Positions 1 to 8,336 of a stretch of 54,661 nt of DNA are shown here, piece by piece. The notes beneath the pieces are model-generated. The model made no database searches. It was not told the DNA's origin and worked only from the letters and a program-made list of their open reading frames with translations. The DNA comes from an uncultured Bacteroidales bacterium (lineage in GTDB: Bacteria; Bacteroidota; Bacteroidia; Bacteroidales; Bacteroidaceae), in NCBI GenBank assembly GCA_902774335.1, contig CACYHW010000015.1:1-54661 (forward strand), read 5' to 3'. Position 1 is the stretch's first letter, and each line of letters starts with the position of its first letter. Both the position numbers and the translations under genes were made by a program.

Positions 1-24
1 GAATCAAACTGAGGTTAGACGGAA

Positions 25-49
25 AGAGCCCGGCACAATACCGAGCTCT
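25..49. terminator. Imperfect hairpin at left edge, possible terminator
   Basis: The arms AGAGCCCGG (25-33) and CCGAGCTCT (41-49) pair over 9 positions with one C-A mismatch around a 7-nt loop. No clear T-run follows. It may end a transcript entering from the left, outside the window, or lie in the 3' part of an insertion sequence (see 76-94). Confidence 0.3.
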
Positions 50-75
50 CCAAATATCAAATCATTAATTAATCC

Positions 76-94
76 GTCCAACTTTTGGGGTTCA
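76..94. mobile_element. Candidate IS3-family terminal sequence (remnant or element outside window)
   Basis: GTCCAACTTTTGGGGTTCA reads on the minus strand as TGAACCCCAAAAGTTGGAC. That resembles, from memory, the terminal inverted repeats of IS3-family elements, which start with TG. If correct, the right end of an IS lies at about position 94 and its transposase is to the left of the window. No transposase frame is visible in bases 1-100, so a solo end or chance similarity is equally possible. Confidence 0.3.
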
Positions 95-122
95 CTTCAA
101 CTTCGCGAGCCAAACAGAACCG

Positions 123-149
123 TCCCCTTTGTCACCTCCCCTTTGTCAC
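123..149. repeat. REP-like tandem repeat at the end of the P-type ATPase gene
   Basis: The 13-mer TCCCCTTTGTCAC occurs twice in tandem (123-135 and 137-149, period 14), preceded by AACAGAACCG. The second copy overlaps the ATPase stop codon (146-148). The motif resembles short interspersed REP-type sequences found in many bacterial genomes (recalled, not searched), and the repeat at 54316-54372 in this window (CCCCTTTGCGTCAC). No REP-associated transposase is present in the window. Confidence 0.5.
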
Positions 150-2041
150 TTCAGCGCGCGCATCGCGTTCAGGACGGCAAGGACAGTCACGCCTACATCG
201 GCAAAGACCGCCATCCACATGGTGGCCAGGCCGGGGATGGCCAGCAGGAGTACCAGGATTTTGATTCCTATTGCAAACCAGATGTTTTCCTTAGCTATCC
301 GGATTGTGCGGCGGGCAATCTTTACGGCCAGTGCAATCTTGGAGGGTTTGTCATCCATCAGGACTACGTCGGCAGCCTCAATAGCGGCGTCGGAGCCCAG
401 GGCTCCCATTGCTATGCCGATGTCGGCGCGGGTAAGCACGGGGGCGTCGTTGATGCCGTCACCCACGAATGCAAGCGTGCCTTGGGCAAGCAGATCCTCC
501 ACACGGTTCACCTTATCGGCCGGAAGCAGTTGGGCATGGTACTCGTCGACACCCACCTTCCCGGCTACGGCAGCGGCTACGGTCTCCTGGTCGCCCGTAA
601 GCATGACAGTGCGCTTTACGCCCAAATCCCTGAGGCTTGCTATTGCGTAGGACGAATCCTCCTTGATGCGGTCCGATATCACTATGTGACCGGCATACAC
701 ACCGTCTATTGCCACATGGATTATTGTGCCTGTATGATGGCAGGTACGCCAGCCGGCACCCTCTTTTTCCATAAGTTTGCTGTTGCCCACGGCCACGCGC
801 TTTCCGTTTACATTGGCTATTATTCCATGACCTGCGGTCTCCTCGACATCGGATATCACGCAGTCATCCTGCTCATCGGGATAAGCGTTTCGGAGTGCCA
901 TTGCTATGGGGTGTGTGGAGTGACGCTCCACATGGGCAGCCAGGTGCAGAAGCTCATTCTCATTGATCTCCTGCGGATGTACGGCGGTTACCTCAAACAC
1001 GCCCTCAGTGAGTGTACCGGTCTTATCAAAAACTACAGTCTTAACGCCGGACAGCTTGTCCAGAAGGTTGGAACCCTTGATAAGGATACCCTTGCGTGAT
1101 GCGCCGCCCAGTCCGCCAAAGAATGTCAGGGGGACCGATATAACCAGAGCGCACGGGCAGGATACTACCAGGAACAGCAGTCCGCGGTATATCCACGATG
1201 CCCAGTCACCTGTAATCAGACCGGGGATAACGGCCACCAGCACTGCCAGGCCTACTACGATAGGAGTATATACGCGGGCGAACCTGGTAATGAAGCTCTC
1301 GCTGCGGCTCTTGCTCTCGGCTGCATTCTCAACAAGGTCCAGTATCTTTGAAACGGTTGACTCCGCGAAAGCCTTGGTGGTCTTTACCCTGAGCAGGCCG
1401 TTCAGATTCACGCAGCCCGAAAGGATCTCATCGCCCTTATTGACGCTGCGGGGCATGCTCTCGCCCGTAAGTGCCACGGTATCGAGGCTTGAGGTACCCT
1501 CTACAATCACGCCGTCCATGGGCACCTTCTCACCCGGACGGACAACGATTATCTCGCCTACCTTCACCGTATCGGGTGCAACTGCAAGAATCTTTCCGTC
1601 ACGCTCAACATTGGCCGTATCTGGACGTATATCCATAAGATGAGAGATTGACTTGCGGCTCCTACCCTCGGCAATCTCCTCGAACATCTCGCCTATCTGG
1701 AAAAAGAGCATTACGAATACAGCCTCGGCAAACTGCGTCTCGGCTCCGGGAAGGAATCCTATTACCAGTGCGCCGATGGTGGCAATGCTCATAAGGAAAT
1801 CCTCGCTCAGGGCCTCACCCTCAAGCACTCCTTCGGCAGCCTCCTTAAGCGTATCCCAGCCCACAATCAGATAAGGTACCAGGAAGAGCAGCAGATACTG
1901 CCAGTCCTGCCATGCGGTCTTGTGTTCGATGACCGATGCCGCAAAAAGCAGTACGGCCGATGAGATTACCTTTACTATACGGCCTTTACCCTCCTCCTCT
2001 TCGTGATGGTGATGGTGCTCATGATGATGTTCGTGTATCAT
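146..2041 (-). CDS. Zn2+/Cd2+-type P1B heavy-metal ATPase
   Basis: Predicted inner-membrane pump exporting divalent soft metals (Zn, Cd, possibly Co or Pb), 631 aa. The motifs are in the expected order: the TGES actuator loop, the SCPCALVIS metal motif in the sixth transmembrane helix (the P1B-2 Zn/Cd form), DKTGTLTEG with the phosphorylated Asp, STHP for nucleotide binding, and GDGINDAP. The N-terminus has no CxxC metal-binding domain. It carries a His-rich stretch (MIHEHHHEHHHHH), a common substitute in Bacteroidota. A longer frame opens at 2092, but TACCTTTG at 2068-2075 is a good promoter and lies inside that extension, so the ATG at 2041 is preferred. The stop codon sits in a REP-like repeat. 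Confidence 0.9.
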   Translation of the reverse strand: MIHEHHHEHHHHHEEEEGKGRIVKVISSAVLLFAASVIEHKTAWQDWQYLLLFLVPYLIVGWDTLKEAAEGVLEGEALSEDFLMSIATIGALVIGFLPGAETQFAEAVFVMLFFQIGEMFEEIAEGRSRKSISHLMDIRPDTANVERDGKILAVAPDTVKVGEIIVVRPGEKVPMDGVIVEGTSSLDTVALTGESMPRSVNKGDEILSGCVNLNGLLRVKTTKAFAESTVSKILDLVENAAESKSRSESFITRFARVYTPIVVGLAVLVAVIPGLITGDWASWIYRGLLFLVVSCPCALVISVPLTFFGGLGGASRKGILIKGSNLLDKLSGVKTVVFDKTGTLTEGVFEVTAVHPQEINENELLHLAAHVERHSTHPIAMALRNAYPDEQDDCVISDVEETAGHGIIANVNGKRVAVGNSKLMEKEGAGWRTCHHTGTIIHVAIDGVYAGHIVISDRIKEDSSYAIASLRDLGVKRTVMLTGDQETVAAAVAGKVGVDEYHAQLLPADKVNRVEDLLAQGTLAFVGDGINDAPVLTRADIGIAMGALGSDAAIEAADVVLMDDKPSKIALAVKIARRTIRIAKENIWFAIGIKILVLLLAIPGLATMWMAVFADVGVTVLAVLNAMRALK

Positions 2042-2067
2042 ATGCAGTGTTTTTTTGTTTTCCGCTG

Positions 2068-2075
2068 CAAAGGTA
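2068..2075 (-). promoter_or_regulatory. Promoter box of the metal ATPase gene
   Basis: TACCTTTG followed by CA on the minus strand matches the Bacteroidota -7 consensus TAnnTTTG. It would start transcription about 23 nt before the ATG at 2041. Confidence 0.65.
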
Positions 2076-2101
2076 CGCACCTGGGGATGCAACCGGGTTG
2101 C

Positions 2102-2134
2102 AAAAAAAGACAGCAGGATTTGCTCCTGCTGTCC
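2102..2134 (-). terminator. Rho-independent terminator after the aldo/keto reductase gene
   Basis: GACAGCAGGA (2109-2118) and TCCTGCTGTC (2124-2133) form a perfect 10-bp stem with a 5-nt loop. On the minus strand the stem is followed by a run of seven T. It separates the reductase transcript from the ATPase gene downstream. Confidence 0.85.
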
Positions 2135-2141
2135 TGTATTG

Positions 2142-3488
2142 TCAAAGCGTCTCCCGCTTGAGGCTCTCGATGTAGCGGTCTATGCGCCGCAGCTCATCCG
2201 GAATGCGGATATTCTGCGGACATTCCCTCTCGCAGCGGCGGCAGGCAATGCAGTGATCGGCCTGACGGACTGTCGGGATGGCCTCGTTGTAGGCCAGCAG
2301 ATATTTGCGGCGGGCACGGGCGTAGTGCTCCTGCTCCTTGCTCTTGACATAGGTACCGGCGGTGATGTTGTCATTGTAGAACTTGAATATGCCGGGTATG
2401 TTGATGCCGTAGGGACAGGGCATGCAGTAGTTGCAGGCGGTGCACTTGACCAGCGGATAGTTCTCCATCTGATCGGCCACCTCAAGCAGGAACTTCTTTT
2501 CACCCTCGTCCAGAGGCTGGAAATCCAGGAATGACTCCAGGTTGTCCTGCAGGTGCTCCATATAGGTCATACCGCTCAGGGCGCACATCACGCGCGGGAA
2601 ACTGCCCACATATCGGAAGGCCCAGCTGGCTATTGAGCGCTCGGGCTCACGTTCCTTAAGCTTATCGGCTATCTGTGCGGGTACATCGGACAATGATCCG
2701 CCGCGAAGAGGCTCCATAATCACGATGGGAATCTCGCGTTTGTCAAGCTCCTCGTACAGATAATCGGCACGGGTGTTTCGGCCGTTGGGGTGTTCCCAGT
2801 CTATGTAGTTCATCTGTATCTGGACAAAATCCCAATGGTACTTGTCGTGCAGCTCCATCATCTGGTCAAATCCGTCCTTATGGCCGTGGAACGAGAATCC
2901 CAGTTTGCGTATGTGTCCGGCCTCACGCTCTGCTACCAGGAACTCCATGATTCCGGTTTTCTCAAATCGGTTGCGGAAATCGTTGCCGTCCTGGATGGAG
3001 TGAAGCAGATAATAATCTATGTGGTCGGTCTTGAATATCTCGAGTGAGTTCTGATACATGGTCTTGCAACCCTCAAACGTTGAGTTGCCGAAAACAGACA
3101 ACTTAGTGGCCAGTATCCAACTCTCGCGCGGATGGCGGTTAAGAGCCTCGGCTGTAGCGCGCTCGCTGTCTCCGCCCAGATATACGGGCGATGTGTCAAA
3201 GTAGTTAACGCCATGTTCAAGGGCATAGTCCACAAGGCGGTTCACCTCCTCCTGATCTATTACCTGTCGGCCCTGCTCGTTACGTTTCTGCGGCCAGCGC
3301 ATGCAACCGTAACCCAGCACGCCGATGCCGGGATAGTGCTGCAGCATCTCACCGTGCAGGTCCTTGTTTGAAGTCGAAGCCTTGCCGGCTTTCTTAACTG
3401 CATCAGGGGTGCAGGAATCCAGGGCAACAGATGCCGCACCTGCTCCCATATATTTAAGGAAATCTCTTCTGTCCATAGTTTCAGGCAT
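2142..3488 (-). CDS. Aldo/keto reductase with C-terminal 2x[4Fe-4S] domain and Tat-type signal
   Basis: Predicted NAD(P)H- or ferredoxin-linked oxidoreductase of unknown substrate, 448 aa. The N-terminus MDRRDFLKYMGAGAAS fits a twin-arginine signal, so export to the periplasm is likely. The barrel keeps the expected catalytic residues: Asp and Tyr in DTSPVYLGG, Lys in LATKLS, and His in YLLHS. The C-terminus holds ferredoxin clusters in CTACNYCMPCP and CIACRRCERECP. The start at 3488 overlaps the upstream polyferredoxin gene by 8 nt; a second ATG at 3476 begins exactly at the RR segment. Coupling to the neighbouring NapH-like polyferredoxin suggests that it supplies electrons to this enzyme (inference). 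Confidence 0.85.
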   Translation of the reverse strand: MPETMDRRDFLKYMGAGAASVALDSCTPDAVKKAGKASTSNKDLHGEMLQHYPGIGVLGYGCMRWPQKRNEQGRQVIDQEEVNRLVDYALEHGVNYFDTSPVYLGGDSERATAEALNRHPRESWILATKLSVFGNSTFEGCKTMYQNSLEIFKTDHIDYYLLHSIQDGNDFRNRFEKTGIMEFLVAEREAGHIRKLGFSFHGHKDGFDQMMELHDKYHWDFVQIQMNYIDWEHPNGRNTRADYLYEELDKREIPIVIMEPLRGGSLSDVPAQIADKLKEREPERSIASWAFRYVGSFPRVMCALSGMTYMEHLQDNLESFLDFQPLDEGEKKFLLEVADQMENYPLVKCTACNYCMPCPYGINIPGIFKFYNDNITAGTYVKSKEQEHYARARRKYLLAYNEAIPTVRQADHCIACRRCERECPQNIRIPDELRRIDRYIESLKRETL

Positions 3489-4899
3489 TATGATGAATAG
3501 AAAGGCCGTCTACGGTGATGGCGCTGATGGGGCGTGACGGGCACAGGTTCTCGCACGCGCCGCAGCCTATGCAACGGTCCTCGGACACTGTTGGAATCTG
3601 GTTTCTTGAACCCGGCCTGCGTACCATGCGGATGGCACCCGACGGGCAGTGATATGAGCAGTTACCGCAGCTGTCCTTACCCTGAGCCGGGAGGCACAGG
3701 TCAAGGTTCACATGGGCAACGCCTATTCGGATGGTCTGTTTCTGCTCCACGCTTACCGGCTTGATGGCACCGGCAGGGCAAACCTGGCTGCAGGCTGTGC
3801 ATTCCGGACGGCAGTAGCCGTTCTCATAGCTCATGTAGGGCTGCATGAAATGCTCCAGGTCCGATGAGGGACGCAGCACACCGTTCTTGCAGGCACTCAC
3901 ACATAGCTGGCATGCGGTGCAGTGGTCATAGAAAGACTTGACGCTTCCGGAGCCGAAAGGCACCAGACGCTCCGAACGCTCGGGATCCTGCTTGGGAGTG
4001 ACCTCGGCAAAACCTCCGTGCATATGGTCCTGTGCATGTGCGGCTGCTCCGGCGGCGAGCATGGTTCCTGTCACCAGGAATGCGCGTCGGCCCTGATCAA
4101 CCTTATCAGGCTCTGAATCTTTTGAGGAGCACTTGCAGGAACAGCCTGCAACCTTGAAGTTAACAGCACCCTCCTGACATGTCTCAATGCAGTCAAAGCA
4201 GTCCACACAACGGCTGTAGTCAATCTTATGGGCCTTGAAGTCGATGCAGCCCGACTTGCATCCGCGGGCGCACTTGCCGCAGTTGATGCACTTGCTCTCG
4301 TCAATGACGGGACGCATCAGCGAGAATCGGCTCAGCAGACTCAGCGTAGTACCTACAGGACAGACCGTGTTGCAGTATTCGCGTCCCCACATCCATGCGC
4401 AGGCACATATCACAACCAGTGTGAGCAGGCCTGTTATGAGCAGCGACAGAGTGACCGATCCCGAACATGCGGCAGCAAATGAACGTACCATACGTCCGTA
4501 TGCGCTGTAAGGGGCAATCAGTGCAATGAGCATCTGTCCGCTCGCTATTATGGAGACGATTGAAAGCACCAACACTCCGTAACGCACCCATTTGTGCTCA
4601 GGACGGTACTTGAACTTGAAACTCTTTTTCTTTTTGAACAGTTTCTCACCCTTGCGGCGGATCCAGATCACAAGATCCTGGAAAATGCCCAGCGGGCAGA
4701 TAACCGAGCAGTAGATTCGGCCCACAAGCAGCGTAAGCACCACTATTGCGGCTATGACACCCACATTAAGGGCAAGCAGTGAAGGCAGGAACTGGAGCTT
4801 AGCCATCCATCCCCACCAGTTGTGCCCTATTCCCACGAACAACAGCGTGATTCCTATCAGAAACAACGCAGCTATAACAATCCTTATCTTTTTAAGCAT
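3481..4899 (-). CDS. NapH/CcoG-like membrane polyferredoxin with an internal Tat-like segment
   Basis: Integral membrane iron-sulfur protein for electron transfer, about 472 aa from this start (481 aa from 4926). The first 200 residues hold several hydrophobic helices with two CxxxCP motifs (YCSVICP and YCNTVCP), typical of NapH/NosR/CcoG-type quinol-ferredoxin proteins. A ferredoxin pair follows (CINCGKCARGC and CVDCFDCIETC). Near residue 280 (4926 numbering) comes RRAFLVTG plus a hydrophobic stretch ending AHAQ, then further clusters (CTACQLC, CTACSQVCP, CGNCSYHCP, CIGCGACENLCP). The layout suggests a NapH-like domain fused to an exported NapG-like domain. A TATATTTG box (4927-4934) touches the ATG at 4926, so the ATG at 4899 is the likelier start. 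Confidence 0.8.
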   Translation of the reverse strand: MLKKIRIVIAALFLIGITLLFVGIGHNWWGWMAKLQFLPSLLALNVGVIAAIVVLTLLVGRIYCSVICPLGIFQDLVIWIRRKGEKLFKKKKSFKFKYRPEHKWVRYGVLVLSIVSIIASGQMLIALIAPYSAYGRMVRSFAAACSGSVTLSLLITGLLTLVVICACAWMWGREYCNTVCPVGTTLSLLSRFSLMRPVIDESKCINCGKCARGCKSGCIDFKAHKIDYSRCVDCFDCIETCQEGAVNFKVAGCSCKCSSKDSEPDKVDQGRRAFLVTGTMLAAGAAAHAQDHMHGGFAEVTPKQDPERSERLVPFGSGSVKSFYDHCTACQLCVSACKNGVLRPSSDLEHFMQPYMSYENGYCRPECTACSQVCPAGAIKPVSVEQKQTIRIGVAHVNLDLCLPAQGKDSCGNCSYHCPSGAIRMVRRPGSRNQIPTVSEDRCIGCGACENLCPSRPISAITVDGLSIHHNA

Positions 4900-4926
4900 G
4901 GTCAATAAGGTTGACTTTAGTGACAT

Positions 4927-4934
4927 GCAAATAT
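4927..4934 (-). promoter_or_regulatory. Promoter box of the polyferredoxin-reductase operon
   Basis: TATATTTG on the minus strand directly abuts the upstream-most ATG (4926). Transcription would begin near 4923, inside the longer frame, which argues for the start at 4899. It lies 14 bp from the divergent box at 4949-4956. Confidence 0.6.
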
Positions 4935-4948
4935 AAGGAATTAATAAT

Positions 4949-4956
4949 TAATTTTG
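4949..4956 (+). promoter_or_regulatory. Promoter box upstream of the FecE-like ATPase
   Basis: TAATTTTG followed by CA matches TAnnTTTG and would give a leader of about 18 nt before the ATG at 4978. Confidence 0.6.
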
Positions 4957-4977
4957 CAACACTACTGACTGATTACA

Positions 4978-5769
4978 ATGGCAGAACCCACTATAGAGAT
5001 AAGGTCACTCACCACAGGATACCGCGGCAAGAACAACGTCACCGTCGTGGCGCGTGATATCAGTGCCCGATTGTTCGGAGGTGAACTGACCTGTCTGCTG
5101 GGACCGAACGGAGCCGGCAAATCCACTCTGCTCCGCACCCTGTCTGCCTTCCTGCCCCCCGTAAGCGGCGACATCACCGTCATGGGACGCAACCTGCGAG
5201 ATTACACCGACAAGGAACTCTCCAAACTCATAGGCGTGGTACTGACCGAAAAAACCGACCTCAGGAACATGAGCGTTGAGGATCTGGTAGGTCTGGGCCG
5301 AAGCCCGTACACCGGGTTCTGGGGAACACTTCAGGAACATGACCGCCTTATTGTAGAAAACGCCATCGCAATGGTGGGCATTACCGGACTCCGGGACCGC
5401 ATGATCCAGACCCTGAGCGACGGCGAGCGCCAGAAGGTGATGATTGCCAAGGCACTTGCACAGGAGACCCCTGTCATATTCCTGGACGAGCCCACCGCAT
5501 TTCTGGATTACCCCAGCAAGGTGGAGATAATGCAGTTGCTGCACCGTCTGTCGCGTACCACCGGAAAGACCATCTTCATGTCCACCCACGATCTGGACAT
5601 GGCACTTCAGATAGCCGATACCATCTGGCTCATGGACCGCGAAAAAGGGGTATCCACAGGCACTCCCAGGGAGTTGGCCGATAAGGGCACTCTGGCCCGT
5701 TTCTTTGTCCGTAAAGGAATATCCTTTGACAGTGAGAACTGCATGTTCCGCATAGAAAGGAGCGAATAA
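4978..5769 (+). CDS. FecE/BtuD-type ABC transporter ATPase without a nearby permease
   Basis: ATPase subunit of the iron-siderophore/haem/cobalamin importer family, 263 aa. It has Walker A GPNGAGKST (about residues 40-48), the signature LSDGERQ, Walker B VIFLDEPT and the switch His in STHDLD. FecE-type ATPases normally sit with a BtuC-like permease and a binding protein; neither is in this window. It lies 66 nt upstream of the porin-imelysin-cytochrome cluster, consistent with an iron-linked role, but its membrane partner must be encoded elsewhere or the gene was separated from its operon (inference). Confidence 0.85.
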   Translation: MAEPTIEIRSLTTGYRGKNNVTVVARDISARLFGGELTCLLGPNGAGKSTLLRTLSAFLPPVSGDITVMGRNLRDYTDKELSKLIGVVLTEKTDLRNMSVEDLVGLGRSPYTGFWGTLQEHDRLIVENAIAMVGITGLRDRMIQTLSDGERQKVMIAKALAQETPVIFLDEPTAFLDYPSKVEIMQLLHRLSRTTGKTIFMSTHDLDMALQIADTIWLMDREKGVSTGTPRELADKGTLARFFVRKGISFDSENCMFRIERSE

Positions 5770-5835
5770 TCACAACAAATGAGTATTGCCGCCTGACCTG
5801 AAAAGCATGACTTTTGCAGCGTCAAAACGTGGCAT

Positions 5836-7101
5836 ATGAACAAGACAGCTATTACAATCCTGTGCGGCCTGCTTACCATGGGCATGGCATCGGCTCAGGA
5901 ATCCGGAAGAACAACAGGCCTCACCGTCGGCGGATACGGCGAGGTTGTGATGAGCCGCAATTTCTACAGCGACAACGTATACCGCTACTCCAACCCCACC
6001 AAATACAAGGACGATCCCAGTCACGGACGCTTTGACGTACCTCATGCCGTGATTTACCTGGGATATGACTTCGGTCACGGCTGGACCATGCAGACCGAGA
6101 TCGAGTTTGAGCATACAGGCACCGGCGGTGCAGTGGAGAAAGAGTTCACCGAGGCCGGCGAATGGGAGCAGGAGACCGAGAAAGGCGGCGAGGTGGCACT
6201 TGAGCAGTTCTGGCTCCAGAAATCCCTCAAGCCCTGGCTCAACCTGCGCATCGGCCATTTCGTAGTACCCGTAGGAGCACTCAACAACGCTCACGAGCCG
6301 CTCAACTTCTTTACCGTTTACCGTCCCGAGGGCGAGAGCACCATTCTGCCCTCCACATGGCACGACACCGGCATCAGTCTGTGGGGCCAGGCCGGACAGT
6401 GGACATACGAGATGCAGTTCATATCAGGACTGGATGCATTCATGTTTGACCGTGACAACTTTATCAAATACGGTGCCGCCTCACCCTATGAGTTCAAAGT
6501 GGCCAACAACTACGGCTTTGCCGCCAGGATAGACAACCGCTCCATAAGCAACCTGCGACTGAGCGTGAGCGGCTACTACGGCCACAGCATGCACAACTCG
6601 TTCCCCAACGACCTGCGTGACACCCGTTTCAAGAACGTCAAGGGCCGCACCTGGATAGGCAGTTTTGACTTCAGCTACAAGGGAGAGAACCTGATTGTGC
6701 GCGGCAACGCCGACTACGGTCACGTGGACGATGCCGTAACCATAAGCACCATCAAGCGCAACATGACATCAAACAACGCACCATATAAGAAGACACCTGT
6801 AGGAGAGTCGGCCGTGACATACGGAGCCGAGGCCGGATACAACATTCTTGGGCATAGCCAAAGGATTCACGACAAGCTCTACCTGTTTGGCCGGTACGAG
6901 TATTACGACTCCTACATGCCGGCATCCGACCAGCAGGACTACACCTTTACCGATGTGAACCGCATAGCCGCAGGCATCAACTGGATGCCCATACCTGAGA
7001 TTGCCGTCAAGGCCGAATACTCCAACCGTTTCAGAAGCAGCCGTTACAACAACGAGCCGTCGGTATCCATAGGAATAGCATACATGGGATTTTTCAAATA
7101 A
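5836..7101 (+). CDS. Outer-membrane beta-barrel porin of the iron/haem locus
   Basis: 421 aa with a signal peptide MNKTAITILCGLLTMGMASA and a body of alternating aromatic/polar strands typical of phosphate-selective-porin (OprO/OprP)-like 16-18-stranded barrels; it ends in a strand with terminal Phe-Lys. It probably forms a diffusion channel in the outer membrane. The next gene starts 11 nt downstream, so porin, imelysin and di-haem protein are likely co-transcribed. The substrate cannot be read from the sequence; context suggests a metal or metal chelate. Just upstream, GACTTTTG at about 5809-5816 is a one-mismatch promoter box. Confidence 0.75.
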   Translation: MNKTAITILCGLLTMGMASAQESGRTTGLTVGGYGEVVMSRNFYSDNVYRYSNPTKYKDDPSHGRFDVPHAVIYLGYDFGHGWTMQTEIEFEHTGTGGAVEKEFTEAGEWEQETEKGGEVALEQFWLQKSLKPWLNLRIGHFVVPVGALNNAHEPLNFFTVYRPEGESTILPSTWHDTGISLWGQAGQWTYEMQFISGLDAFMFDRDNFIKYGAASPYEFKVANNYGFAARIDNRSISNLRLSVSGYYGHSMHNSFPNDLRDTRFKNVKGRTWIGSFDFSYKGENLIVRGNADYGHVDDAVTISTIKRNMTSNNAPYKKTPVGESAVTYGAEAGYNILGHSQRIHDKLYLFGRYEYYDSYMPASDQQDYTFTDVNRIAAGINWMPIPEIAVKAEYSNRFRSSRYNNEPSVSIGIAYMGFFK

Positions 7102-7112
7102 AACAACTCAAT

Positions 7113-8330
7113 ATGAACAAGAAACTGATTTTGGGAATGGCAGCAGTTGCCGTAGCACTTACTGCCTGTGACAATGACAAGGAGGAGAACAGCTCACTCT
7201 CATCACTTGAGAATGACATCAAAGGTGCTGTGGAGCAGTATGTCCCCGGTGTAATCTATTCAACCTATAACGATCTGGCCACCGAGTCGGCCCAGCTCTA
7301 TGACCTCTTGGCCGATGCCTGCCAGAAGGGTGTGGATAACCTTGAGCAGAGTGAGATTGACGCCATCTGCGCCAAGTTCCTGCAGGCCCGCCAGTCATGG
7401 GAGGAGTCCGAAGCATTCCTCTTTGGAGCAGCCACCGATTTCGGCATCGACCCGCACATTGACACATGGCCTCTTGACGTGGAGGCTCTGGCAACCGCTC
7501 TGAGCAACGCCGAGCAGGTAGACGCTCTCCATGGCGAGGACGGCATAGCATACGCATCGGCCAAACTGGGTGCCGAGCTGCTGGGATTCCACGGCATTGA
7601 GTTCATCCTGTTCCGTGACGGTGCCAACCGCAGCGTTCAGGCACTTCGCGGCAACGAGGACAATGAGGCTTTCAGCGGCAAGACAGTGACAGGAGCCCAG
7701 GAGCTTGTATATGCTGCCGCAGTAGCCGGTGACCTTCGCGACAACTGCTACCGTCTGAGCGTATCGTGGAACCCCGATGCACCCCAGGTATGGCAGAAGC
7801 GCTGCGAGGAACTCGAGGTACCCGTCACCATGACCGGATCGGACAAGACCTACGGCGAGAACATGCTCCAGGCCGCAAAGGCAGGCAGCACATACGCCAC
7901 ATGGCAGGAGACAATGGCCTCCATACTGGTGGCCGGATGCTCCAACATCTGCAATGAGGTTGCCAACGTCAAGATGGGTAACGCCCACGGCGGTGAGGAT
8001 GTCAACTACATCGAGTCGCCCTACAGCAAGAAATCATTCCAGGACTTCATTGACAACATACTCAGCATCCAGTATTCACTCTACGGCAAGGCCGGCGCAA
8101 CCGCACCTCAGGCCAAGTCACTCATCAACGTGCTCAAGAGCTACAAGTATGACGGTGCCGATGCGCTCCAGAACAAGCTCAGCGCATCAATCGCAGCACT
8201 CAAGGTATGCCAGGACAAGGGTGCCTTTGTCGATATCTATCAGGATGACTCCGTACAGGATGCCATGGATGTGATCAACGATCTGGACGACGAACTCAAC
8301 AAAGCAGCCGATTGGATTGTCAAACAGTAA
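7113..8330 (+). CDS. Imelysin-family (M75) lipoprotein
   Basis: 405-aa exported protein with lipobox LTAC (Cys19), so anchored to a membrane, probably the outer one. The core shows the family hallmark GxHxxE as GFHGIE (Gly158, His160, Glu163), and FGIDPHIDTWP upstream matches the imelysin family too. Imelysins (IrpA, EfeO M75 domain, ICMP) are iron-regulated proteins thought to bind iron or haem; peptidase activity has not been shown for most. It sits between a porin and a DUF1111 di-haem protein, a neighbourhood known for imelysins. Confidence 0.88.
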   Translation: MNKKLILGMAAVAVALTACDNDKEENSSLSSLENDIKGAVEQYVPGVIYSTYNDLATESAQLYDLLADACQKGVDNLEQSEIDAICAKFLQARQSWEESEAFLFGAATDFGIDPHIDTWPLDVEALATALSNAEQVDALHGEDGIAYASAKLGAELLGFHGIEFILFRDGANRSVQALRGNEDNEAFSGKTVTGAQELVYAAAVAGDLRDNCYRLSVSWNPDAPQVWQKRCEELEVPVTMTGSDKTYGENMLQAAKAGSTYATWQETMASILVAGCSNICNEVANVKMGNAHGGEDVNYIESPYSKKSFQDFIDNILSIQYSLYGKAGATAPQAKSLINVLKSYKYDGADALQNKLSASIAALKVCQDKGAFVDIYQDDSVQDAMDVINDLDDELNKAADWIVKQ

Positions 8331-8336
8331 GATGAT

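Noticed and set aside
143-1099. Long plus-strand frames opposite the metal ATPase
   Set aside because: The minus strand holds all P-type ATPase motifs; the plus-strand product lacks any family pattern.
2042-2092. Upstream start for the metal ATPase
   Set aside because: A promoter box TACCTTTG lies within the extension; the His-rich start at 2041 fits relatives.
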